Source: Neorhizobium sp. NCHU2750 (lineage in GTDB: Bacteria > Pseudomonadota > Alphaproteobacteria > Rhizobiales > Rhizobiaceae). From it: a stretch of 64,000 nucleotides of DNA. The notes under the pieces are model-generated. The model saw only the letters and a list, made by a program, of their open reading frames with translations, made no database searches and was not told the origin of the DNA. Below are positions 57,147 to 64,000 of the stretch, in pieces (the first letter of the stretch is position 1; each line of letters starts with the position of its first letter). The position numbers and the translations under genes are program-made. The stretch covers positions 62,001 to 126,000 of the forward strand of contig NZ_CP030830.1 in assembly GCF_003597675.1 (NCBI RefSeq), read 5' to 3'.

Positions 57147-57596
57147 TCAGTCGTATAGATAATACTTCTTCCACTTCGAACGCGGTACAACCGGCCCTAT
57201 CTTGTACTTGAGCTCATGGGCGTCGAGGTGGCGAGGGCCGGTTCTGCAGACGTACTGAAGACGATACCACTGGCCGCGGCTTCGTAGCACCGCCCCCGGG
57301 GCTTCGACCATGTTCTCGCTGGTTGTCGTGTCGCCGAACGTATACGCGATCACCTTGTCGACACCGAACTTTCTGTTCTCGCGGTTGATGCGCAGCATCA
57401 CTTCTGTGTCGCAGGTCTGCTCCAGGCGGGTCGCTGGGTCGAGCTTGAGCAATTGCCCGTTCAGTCGTTCGTCTTTTAGCGCGTAAGCGGCCGGCGTAGA
57501 CCCGATGAAAGCGATCGTGATCGCCGCTGAGAAACGGACCAGGAAGTACGACTTTGGCTTCCGGACGTTCTGAAGATGTCTCGACATACGGTGCAT
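57147..57596 (-). CDS. DUF930 domain protein, exported
   Basis: 149 residues from ATG 57596 (57587 is an alternative). A signal-type N-terminus (SYFLVRFSAAITIAFIGSTP) is followed by the DUF930 domain: LLKLDPATRLEQTCDTEVML, RSRGQWYRLQYVCRTGP, PRSKWKKYYLYD. Two Cys pairs could form a disulfide. Function unknown. It follows the FbpC-like gene by about 58 bases on the same strand. Confidence 0.85.
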   Translation of the reverse strand: MHRMSRHLQNVRKPKSYFLVRFSAAITIAFIGSTPAAYALKDERLNGQLLKLDPATRLEQTCDTEVMLRINRENRKFGVDKVIAYTFGDTTTSENMVEAPGAVLRSRGQWYRLQYVCRTGPRHLDAHELKYKIGPVVPRSKWKKYYLYD

Positions 57597-57654
57597 CCGG
57601 GCTGTGTACGGCGTTGGAAGCGCGACCGTCAACCGGACGAATCGCTGTAATAGG

Positions 57655-58683
57655 CTACTTCTGTGGATAGACCATCACAGGTCCGTCGATGCCAAGCAGC
57701 ACGGTTCCGTCTGCTCCAATCTCTCTATCCCGGAGCAGAGGCACACTGAAGGTCCGGCCCGCGGCCTCGATCGAAGCGATCCAAACACCGCTCCTCATCG
57801 AGATGGAAAGCAACTGACCCGGCGTCCCGTCACATGCAGATCCGACCGAAATCTGCTCCGGTCGGACAGAAACAATACAACTGTCACCGGGGAACTTCTC
57901 GTGTCCTTCGGCAACAACGAGACCAAGGCAGGTTCGGACTCGTCGTCCCTCGACAGTTCCATCCAGCAGATAGCTCTGGCCAGTCAACTTCGCCACAGCC
58001 GGGGAGACCGGGCGCCTATAGATCTCCAATGGGCCACTCTTTTGCGCGATCACGCCATCCACCATTGCGGCGACCTCGTCCGCCACTTCGAAGGCCTCGT
58101 CGGGGTCGTGGGTTACCAGAACGGCAGTGACACCAAGGTCGCGCAAAGTATGGATAATGTCAGCCCTTATCGACTGCCGGAGATCCCGGTCGAGCGCATT
58201 GAACGGCTCGTCGAGGAGTACCACGTCGGGAGACGGGGCCAGAGCACGCGCGAGCGCACCGCGCTGCTGCTGCCCACCAGAGAGCTGGTGCGGAAAACGG
58301 TCCGCCAGATCTGCCAGCCCCGTCAACTTTAAAACTTCCTCGACGCGCCCTTGCGCGCGAGCGTGTCGCGATACGCCGTAGCCCACGTTCCGAGCGAGCG
58401 TGAGATGGGGAAACAAGGCGCCTTCCTGCGGCACGTAACCGATACGGCGCCGCTCGGGAGGAAGGTGGACGCCTTTGCCGGCGAGAACCGCGCCCGCTAC
58501 CCTGATGCTTCCGCCGTCGATTGTGTCGAATCCCGCGATTGCACGCAGCAATGTCGTCTTGCCGCTTCCGGATGCACCCAGGAGGGCAACAATCCGGCCT
58601 TTCTCCACGATGCAGTCAAGTCCTCTCAGAACCTCTGTCTTCCCCAATGTCTTAACGATGCCAGTCAGCTCGATTGCATTCAT
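57655..58683 (-). CDS. fbpC: Ferric iron ABC transporter ATPase
   Basis: 342 residues. Walker A GASGSGKTT, Q-loop YVPQEGALFPHL, signature LSGGQQQR, Walker B VVLLDEPFNALD. It overlaps the permease stop by four bases (58680-58683). The C-terminal TOBE-like region has IVSVRPEQISVGS. Confidence 0.9.
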   Translation of the reverse strand: MNAIELTGIVKTLGKTEVLRGLDCIVEKGRIVALLGASGSGKTTLLRAIAGFDTIDGGSIRVAGAVLAGKGVHLPPERRRIGYVPQEGALFPHLTLARNVGYGVSRHARAQGRVEEVLKLTGLADLADRFPHQLSGGQQQRGALARALAPSPDVVLLDEPFNALDRDLRQSIRADIIHTLRDLGVTAVLVTHDPDEAFEVADEVAAMVDGVIAQKSGPLEIYRRPVSPAVAKLTGQSYLLDGTVEGRRVRTCLGLVVAEGHEKFPGDSCIVSVRPEQISVGSACDGTPGQLLSISMRSGVWIASIEAAGRTFSVPLLRDREIGADGTVLLGIDGPVMVYPQK

Positions 58684-60233
58684 TCGATATCTGCCCCCTT
58701 TGTTCCCCGGCGCGTGAAGACATAAGTCGGCACGGCCGAGACTACGACCAGCATGGCGGCGAAAGGGGCCGCGGCAGCATACTCGGTATCGTTGGTGTGG
58801 CTCCAGACCTCGGTCGCAAGAGTCGTGACCCCGATCGGCGCCAGCATCAGGGTCGATGTCAGCTCTCGCATGAGTTCCAGTGCCACAAGCGCAAGGCCGG
58901 CTCCGATCCCCGGAAGGATGTTCGGGAGGGTTATCGACATGAACGCACTGAGCGGTCCTCTTCCAAGGCCGCGGGCCAGCTCTTCCAGACTGGAAGGAAC
59001 GAGCGCGATGGAAGATCGCAGGGCGGACTGAGCGAGCGGAAGGTACAAGATTGCATAGGCCGCCATCAGCACCGCATAGGTCTGATATAGTGCACTCGCA
59101 TAGTGAATCGACACGAAGACCAGTGCCAGCGCGACGACCAGGCCCGGCAGCCCGTGAATGACGTAAGGGAGGCGGTCGGCCATGCGGGAGACCCCACCTG
59201 TATGTCGGCTGGAGAGAAGCACAACCGGCAGGGCAAGGACGACGACGATGACGGCTCCGGGAATTGCCAGGCTCAGTGACCCGTAGACTGCGTCATCGAT
59301 GTCGGACAGGCCGTTTCCCGCTGAGAGACCGACGGACAGCCAGTAGCAGAGGATGGCCATGGGAACGGCAAGGGCAAATACAAGAAGGACGGCCAGGGCA
59401 AGCTGGACTGGCACCGTGCGCCATCCGAGCCGCACGAATGCGTCAGGTCTGCGAACACCCTTGCCGGACCTGACAGTGCGGCCGCCTGTTCGAAGCCGCA
59501 TCTCGCCGTAGGCTGCTGGAAGACAGAGCAGGATGAGCACGAGCGACTGCAATGCCGCCGAACGGCTGTCGAATTCCAGTTCGAAACTGTCGAAGATCGC
59601 TGTCGTAAACGTCTGGACACGCAGGAAAGCCAATGCCCCGAACTCGGCGAACATATGCGTCAGGACAAGCAGCGATCCGACCCCGAGCGCCGGCCGGACC
59701 TGTGGCAGCGAAGCGCGGAAGAACGTTTCCCACGGTCCCTTGCCGAGAGATCGTGAAACATCCTCGTAAGTCGAGTCCATGCCCCGGAATGCTGCCGCAA
59801 CCGGCAGGTAGACCAGCGGATAGGTCGAGAGCGTCAGAATGAAGATCGCGCCACCCATCGTCTGGAGCGACGCATCGAAGGACGACCACGCATAGCTGGA
59901 GATGAAGGCCGGCACGGCAAGCGGAAGACTGACGATCACCCGCCACAGGGATCGGGCAGGAAGCTCGGTCTTTTCCACACACCAGGCCACGGACGTCCCG
60001 ACGGTCGCTGCTCCGGCGGTCACGCAGCAACCGAGAACGAGCGTGTTCACCAGCAGATCGAACGTGCGCCGCCTGAATATCTCCTCGACGCTCCCCTCCC
60101 ATCCGATCTCGGCAGAGCGCGACAGCACGTAGAAGAGCGGAATGCAGGTGAGGGACAGAGCTGGCAGGCAACAAAGCGTCAGGAACAGGGGCGAACGTGC
60201 GCGCCCCTGTCTCTGTCGGATGGCAAAGCTCAC
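58680..60233 (-). CDS. fbpB: Ferric iron ABC transporter permease (fused, FbpB type)
   Basis: 517 residues with about 12 membrane segments and two EAA-type loops (TYEDVSRSLGKGPWETFFRA and SLEELARGLGRGPLSAFMSI). It overlaps the binding-protein stop (60230-60233) and the ATPase start, so the three genes are translationally coupled. Confidence 0.9.
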   Translation of the reverse strand: MSFAIRQRQGRARSPLFLTLCCLPALSLTCIPLFYVLSRSAEIGWEGSVEEIFRRRTFDLLVNTLVLGCCVTAGAATVGTSVAWCVEKTELPARSLWRVIVSLPLAVPAFISSYAWSSFDASLQTMGGAIFILTLSTYPLVYLPVAAAFRGMDSTYEDVSRSLGKGPWETFFRASLPQVRPALGVGSLLVLTHMFAEFGALAFLRVQTFTTAIFDSFELEFDSRSAALQSLVLILLCLPAAYGEMRLRTGGRTVRSGKGVRRPDAFVRLGWRTVPVQLALAVLLVFALAVPMAILCYWLSVGLSAGNGLSDIDDAVYGSLSLAIPGAVIVVVLALPVVLLSSRHTGGVSRMADRLPYVIHGLPGLVVALALVFVSIHYASALYQTYAVLMAAYAILYLPLAQSALRSSIALVPSSLEELARGLGRGPLSAFMSITLPNILPGIGAGLALVALELMRELTSTLMLAPIGVTTLATEVWSHTNDTEYAAAAPFAAMLVVVSAVPTYVFTRRGTKGADIE

Positions 60234-61258
60234 GCCAGTCCGGCCTCGCGACGAAGCGCGAGTGCGTCGGCAGCATCCCCGAGATCGGCGGGCGTCACCG
60301 CCGGAGCGCCGATTTCCTTGAACGGCAGAAGTTTGTACGGCGACTTGATGCCCTCGCGGACGGGATATTCGGCGACGGAATCGGCGATGGCCTGCTGGCC
60401 GTCGGCACTGACCATGAACTCGACGAACTTCTGCGCCGTCTCCTGCTTCTTGCTCGACTTCAGGATGCCTGCTGCCGAAACAGTGATCAGCGCGCCGGGA
60501 TCCTGGTGGCCGACATAGTGAAGCGCGGACTTCATCTTGTCCTCGCCGTTTTCCTTGGCCAGCGAGAACCAGTAGTAGTTGTTGATGAGAGCGGTCGCCA
60601 CATCACCGTTCTCAACCGCCTTCAAGGCCGCGCCATTGCCGTTATAGATCTTGCCGTTTTCCTTCAGGCCCTTCAGCCAGGCGAGCGCAGCATCACGGCC
60701 CTTGAGGATTTCGATGGCAATGATCTGCTCCTGGAATGCGCCGCTCGTCGGGACGAAGCCGACCTTGTCCTTCCAGGCCGACGTCGCGAAGTCGAGAACC
60801 GAGCCGGGGAGCTTGCCGGCATCGATCATGTCCTTGTTATAGGCCACGACCCTGCAACGGGAGCTTGCGCCGAGCCAGGTCCCGTCCTTGGCATGATACT
60901 CCTTGGGGATCTGCGAGAGGGTGGCCTTGGCGATTGGAGACAGCAGACCTTTTTCTGCCAGGGTGGCAACAGGTGGGCTTTCTTCGGAATAGAACAGGTC
61001 GGCAGGAGAAGCAGCGCCTTCCTCGATGATCTGGTTCGCCAACTGCGAACTGCTGCCCTTGCGAGCATCGACCGTGATGCCGGTCGCTTTCTTAAAGGCT
61101 TCCACAAGAGCCTTGGTGGTCTGGGCGTGCTGGCCGTTGTAGAGCACCAGCGTTTCGTCTGCCGCCCAGGATGTCTTCACGAATGGTGTGGAGAGAATTG
61201 CGCCCGCGGCAACCGCTGAGCTCATCTTCAGAAACCGGCGACGGTTGAGTTCGTTCAT
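60230..61258 (-). CDS. fbpA: Ferric iron-binding periplasmic protein, Tat-exported
   Basis: 342 residues. The N-terminus MNELNRRRFLKMSSAVAAGA carries a twin-arginine motif (RRRFLK), so it is folded, perhaps metal-loaded, before export. ASPADLFYSEESPPVATLA and ATALINNYYWFSLAKENGE hold the Tyr-Tyr pair typical of FbpA/FutA iron binders. It is the first gene of fbpABC. A Pho-box-like site lies about 82 bases upstream, between it and the divergent gene. Confidence 0.91.
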   Translation of the reverse strand: MNELNRRRFLKMSSAVAAGAILSTPFVKTSWAADETLVLYNGQHAQTTKALVEAFKKATGITVDARKGSSSQLANQIIEEGAASPADLFYSEESPPVATLAEKGLLSPIAKATLSQIPKEYHAKDGTWLGASSRCRVVAYNKDMIDAGKLPGSVLDFATSAWKDKVGFVPTSGAFQEQIIAIEILKGRDAALAWLKGLKENGKIYNGNGAALKAVENGDVATALINNYYWFSLAKENGEDKMKSALHYVGHQDPGALITVSAAGILKSSKKQETAQKFVEFMVSADGQQAIADSVAEYPVREGIKSPYKLLPFKEIGAPAVTPADLGDAADALALRREAGLA

Positions 61259-61339
61259 CCGTTAGCCTCCTATCTAGTTTTCGAAACAACGCCTAAAAGG
61301 ACCCTAGTGTTACAGCCGTCAAGGCGAAGTTGAACAAAT

Positions 61340-61357
61340 CTGTCATGTTTTTGTCAT
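61340..61357 (+). promoter_or_regulatory. Pho box in the fbpA / secreted-protein divergent region
   Basis: CTGTCATGTTTTTGTCAT: two 7-base repeats with 11-base period, an almost exact Pho box, followed by AATAT. It reads toward the gene at 61478 and lies 82 bases from the fbpA start on the other side. Confidence 0.75.
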
Positions 61358-61477
61358 AATATTTCGCGGCCGGGATCGGCTTCCCGAACGATCTTGGAAA
61401 GACTTCCGCCTTGTCGACGGGGAAATTCGGCCTACCTCCGTGGCAAATTTGACCACTGGAAATCAGTGAGGAATGTC

Positions 61478-62299
61478 ATGACCATAAGACGTGTTTCATC
61501 CATCCTGGGAATGCTCCTCGCTGTCTCATTGGGCACCACGGCTCACGCTGAGCTGAAAGGAATAAGTTCTCGGGAGTACAAGCTCGGACTCGATCCCAAA
61601 AGCCTTTCGGGGCCGACTGGCGATGTCTTCAAGACCATCAGCGAACGCCTTCAAACTGCGCTGCCATTGCAATTCGGCGCCGCCAGTCACGGCAAGGTTC
61701 AGTTCTTCGACACACAGGCCTGTGACCTTTCCCACGGATCGATGCTACTTCGATATCGGCAGAGAGATGGCAAGGCCGAGCGGGTGACGCTGAAGATCCG
61801 CGACGCCGACATACTTGCAATCGATACCTCGCCTCTTCGGCCGGCGCAGGGCAAGATGCCGAAGATTGAAGACGATTTCAGCATCCGGGAGACCGGCAAG
61901 GCGGCGAGCGATTTTTCGAAGTCCTTCTCTTATGAAGGCGGCCAACCGGCGACGGTCGGCGAGCTGGCCGAACATCTCCTGCATCTGGACAAGGTCAGCA
62001 AGGCGGCTGCGTCAGATCGGTTTGTCGGCGGGCCTCCTGTTTCCGAAACGGTCTATGCCTCAAAGCCAGTAAGGCTGACCGATAGCCTCGATGTAACCGT
62101 CGAGGTTTCGCTCTGGTATGGAGAGGGAAGCGGAAAACCGCTTGCCGGCGACGTCTCCTTCACGATCGACGGACCGTTCGAGCACCAGTCGCTAGCTGTG
62201 GCGGGTGCCACGCTCGAACGGCTGGCCACTTCGCTCGGCGACATGAGGGGCAGTTCGGGCGAGAAGTCTCTCGCCGTCGTGCCTGAGCAATGCCGATAA
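61478..62299 (+). CDS. Secreted protein with CYTH-like features
   Basis: 273 residues from ATG 61478 (GAGG upstream). A signal peptide MTIRRVSSILGMLLAVSLGT..AHA is followed by REYKLGLDPK, then KVQFFDTQACDLSHGSMLLR..YRQRDGKAERVTLKIRDAD. The FFDT..L..LR.R..LKIR spacing resembles the CYTH/triphosphate-tunnel fold, but the leading ExExK is incomplete (REYK), so the match is tentative. Being exported and preceded by a Pho box, it could act on extracellular polyphosphate or other phosphate compounds. Confidence 0.8.
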   Translation: MTIRRVSSILGMLLAVSLGTTAHAELKGISSREYKLGLDPKSLSGPTGDVFKTISERLQTALPLQFGAASHGKVQFFDTQACDLSHGSMLLRYRQRDGKAERVTLKIRDADILAIDTSPLRPAQGKMPKIEDDFSIRETGKAASDFSKSFSYEGGQPATVGELAEHLLHLDKVSKAAASDRFVGGPPVSETVYASKPVRLTDSLDVTVEVSLWYGEGSGKPLAGDVSFTIDGPFEHQSLAVAGATLERLATSLGDMRGSSGEKSLAVVPEQCR

Positions 62300-62357
62300 G
62301 GAACTTTCGGCCACCGCAATGCATTCCGTCTCCACAAATCCATGGAGACATCCCCCT

Positions 62358-62621
62358 ATGAAGATCACCGCATACGCCGTTTGCCTGTCCATTATCGCGC
62401 TCCCGACCTTGGCTTCGGCATCTGACCGTCCCGGTAGGGACTGGATCCAGAAGCCGGAGTTGAAGCAACAGATGCAGGCGGCTGGCTATAGCGCCATCGT
62501 CGTCGGGGCGGATGACGGACACTGGGAAGGCGAGGCTGTGAAGGATGGGCGCATCGTCGAATTCCATGCTGACGCCCGCACCGGAAAGATCACCAAGTCC
62601 GAGCCTAAAACGGAAGAATAA
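62358..62621 (+). CDS. PepSY-like exported small protein
   Basis: 87 residues with signal peptide MKITAYAVCLSIIALPTLAS. The mature part (WIQKPELKQQMQAAGYSAIV, DGHWEGEAVKDGRIVEFHAD and TGKITKSEPK) is the PepSY_2 pattern of small periplasmic proteins. Role unknown. It lies between two exported phosphate-type proteins. Confidence 0.85.
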   Translation: MKITAYAVCLSIIALPTLASASDRPGRDWIQKPELKQQMQAAGYSAIVVGADDGHWEGEAVKDGRIVEFHADARTGKITKSEPKTEE

Positions 62622-62727
62622 TCGAATTGCCCTCTGGAGCATCGGCCCCCGAGGGCGCTTATAAAATTGACACTGCGGTCTCAGGGTCCCATGAAATCAC
62701 GTCGACATCATCGAACGGAGATCATGG

Positions 62728-63411
62728 ATGAAATTTTCCGCGTGCTATCTTGCCATTCTCGCGGCCTTGGCGACTTCGCCGGCCTTCGCTGACGATACCA
62801 GCTTTGGCGGCTCGACCACTGACCAGCTCGCGCACCAGGATCCTATCCACTGGGTGGACGTCGGCCAGATCGAGAAGTCGCTGGAAGGGAAGCCGCCGAT
62901 GACGGTCGGCTTCGACATCGACGATACCGTGCTGTTTTCCAGCCCATGCTTCTTTTACGGCCAGCAGAAATATTCGCCGGGCAAGTTCGACTACCTGAAG
63001 AACCAGGCGTTTTGGGATGACATCAACAAGAACTGTGACATCAACTACTCCATCCCGAAGGATGTCGCGGCCAAGCTGATCGCCATGCATACCAAGCGCG
63101 GCGACACGATCTATTTCATCACCGGTCGCACCAAGAGCGAAGGCGAACGGGTCACCGAGACGATCAAGCGTGATTTCAACATGGATAAGATCAATCCGGT
63201 CGTGTTCACCGCTGGCGACGCCACCAAAACCGCCTTCCTCAAAGATAAGGGCGTGAAGATCTACTACGGCGATGCCGATGGCGACATGAAGCAGGCAATC
63301 GAAGTTGGCGCACGGCCGATCCGCGTCTTGCGCGCATCGAACACGACCTATAAGCCGATGCCCAAGAACGGATCCTTCGGCGAGGAAGTGATCGTCGACT
63401 CTGATCACTGA
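62728..63411 (+). CDS. aphA: Class B acid phosphatase (AphA-like, HAD)
   Basis: 227 residues with signal peptide MKFSACYLAILAALATSPAF. The HAD motifs are FDIDDTVLF (Asp63 nucleophile, Asp65), FITGRTKSEG, a conserved Lys region and YYGDADGDMKQA. It is a periplasmic phosphomonoesterase releasing phosphate from nucleotides and other esters. It follows the PepSY-like gene by 106 bases; CGGAG precedes the ATG. It completes the phosphate-scavenging set of this end of the window. Confidence 0.93.
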   Translation: MKFSACYLAILAALATSPAFADDTSFGGSTTDQLAHQDPIHWVDVGQIEKSLEGKPPMTVGFDIDDTVLFSSPCFFYGQQKYSPGKFDYLKNQAFWDDINKNCDINYSIPKDVAAKLIAMHTKRGDTIYFITGRTKSEGERVTETIKRDFNMDKINPVVFTAGDATKTAFLKDKGVKIYYGDADGDMKQAIEVGARPIRVLRASNTTYKPMPKNGSFGEEVIVDSDH

Positions 63412-64000
63412 CGAATCGCCTTGAAAACCCTGTGGGCTGCCCGTCAACTGTCGGGCAGCGATCTCTCTCAACGCCAGATATTCCCATGGCATCAGAAATA
63501 CGGAAAAACGTTCATTGCGGTCTCTCCCACTACGATACCATTTATGCATAACACGTCTTGCGCCATCATCTCGGCAGGATGAAGTTGAATGCCACGAATT
63601 GAGCGTAGTACCAGGCTGGCCTTAGTCAACGTAGTAACCGAACAACCCGTATAACGGCAGAGGCGTAGCCGAGCGGCACACCAAAGCGGATGCCGTACTT
63701 TGGTCACCGCGCTATTCCGAACTTTCGATCGAGACCGACTTGAAGCTGGGCTTGGTCGAGCGTTGCACGGAGTACCTTTGCCCGCTGAAAAGAGCGATCG
63801 GTCCGCCCCCAGAGATGTCCGATCACGATTTGCTCGTCAAAGCGCTAGAGGTAAATGGACGACTTTCCAGCCATACGAGTTTGAGGAGGATGGTCGTAGG
63901 GAAGAGGCAATTTTTATCCTTGACGCTCAACCAGACACGTATCGATCTCACAGGGATTTCGGTTTTCCTTCTGTCGAAAGATTCAAAGCCAGCTCATAAG
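63412..64000. other. Unresolved region at the right edge
   Basis: No family is recognised. On the forward strand one frame is open from about 63632 to the edge and reads like protein (SPRYSELSIETDLKLGLVER, CTEYLCPLKRAIGPPPEMSD), but it has no good start before ATG 63815. A second frame (63700-63999) overlaps it and is closed at the edge. A gene fragment or a partial gene continuing past 64000 is likely. Confidence 0.3.

Overview
The window looks like accessory DNA (plasmid, chromid or chromosomal island) of an alphaproteobacterium of the Rhizobiales, most likely Rhizobiaceae (Rhizobium/Agrobacterium/Ensifer/Shinella type). The evidence is the gene content: several DUF982, DUF2934 and DUF6894 small proteins, HWE/HisKA_2 kinases, a Usg-family gene, class-A rhizobial small heat-shock genes with ROSE-type leaders, a CIRCE-preceded groESL, and many promoters of the alphaproteobacterial EcfG/RpoE2 type (GGAAC-N16/17-CGTT or GGTT). 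No rRNA, convincing tRNA, CRISPR array, plasmid replication gene or phage gene was seen.

Layout. (1) 1-3.2 kb: a GAF-PAS sensor protein running off the left edge, divergent from a LOV-HisKA_2 kinase that is coupled to a single-domain response regulator. (2) 3.4-23.9 kb: a general-stress block. It holds small DUF proteins, a metallophosphoesterase, a DJ-1/PfpI protein, a stress SDR, an FAD/NAD(P)-binding protein whose 3' end is cut by an IS3-family element, MOSC and Nudix proteins, DUF4142, a zinc alcohol dehydrogenase, a Crp-type regulator, a KatE-type catalase, a YciE-like ferritin-fold protein, a DUF883-like protein, a PRC-barrel protein and a YdeP-type molybdopterin oxidoreductase. At least ten EcfG-like promoters precede these genes. 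(3) 24-35.5 kb: heat shock and proteostasis. It holds two hsp20 genes with ROSE thermometers, a GAF-GAF histidine kinase, groES-groEL behind CIRCE, htpG, a frameshifted usg gene and several small hypothetical genes. (4) 35.8-43.5 kb: myo-inositol catabolism (LacI regulator, iolG-like dehydrogenase, iolC, iolD, iolE, iolB) with two palindromic operators. (5) 43.6-54.4 kb: eight co-directional genes encoding an AfuABC-like importer, an inositol-monophosphatase-family enzyme and a UgpBAEC glycerol-3-phosphate/glycerophosphodiester importer, divergent from a second LacI regulator with its own operators. (6) 55-63.4 kb: a phosphate/iron block with a Na/Pi cotransporter, a DUF930 protein, an FbpABC iron importer, a secreted CYTH-like protein, a PepSY-like protein and a class B acid phosphatase, with two Pho-box-like sites. 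(7) 63.4-64 kb: unresolved.

How it fits together. Regions 2-3 form a stress-survival island probably driven by EcfG (PhyR/NepR cascade), sigma-32, HrcA and RNA thermometers. Regions 4-6 read as a scavenging island for inositol, phosphorylated organic compounds, phosphate and iron. A phosphatase placed between two importers of phosphorylated or phosphodiester solutes, converging on the inositol catabolic operon, is the most suggestive candidate for an undescribed pathway (uptake, dephosphorylation and catabolism of inositol phosphates or glycerophosphoinositol). Substrates are inferred, not shown.
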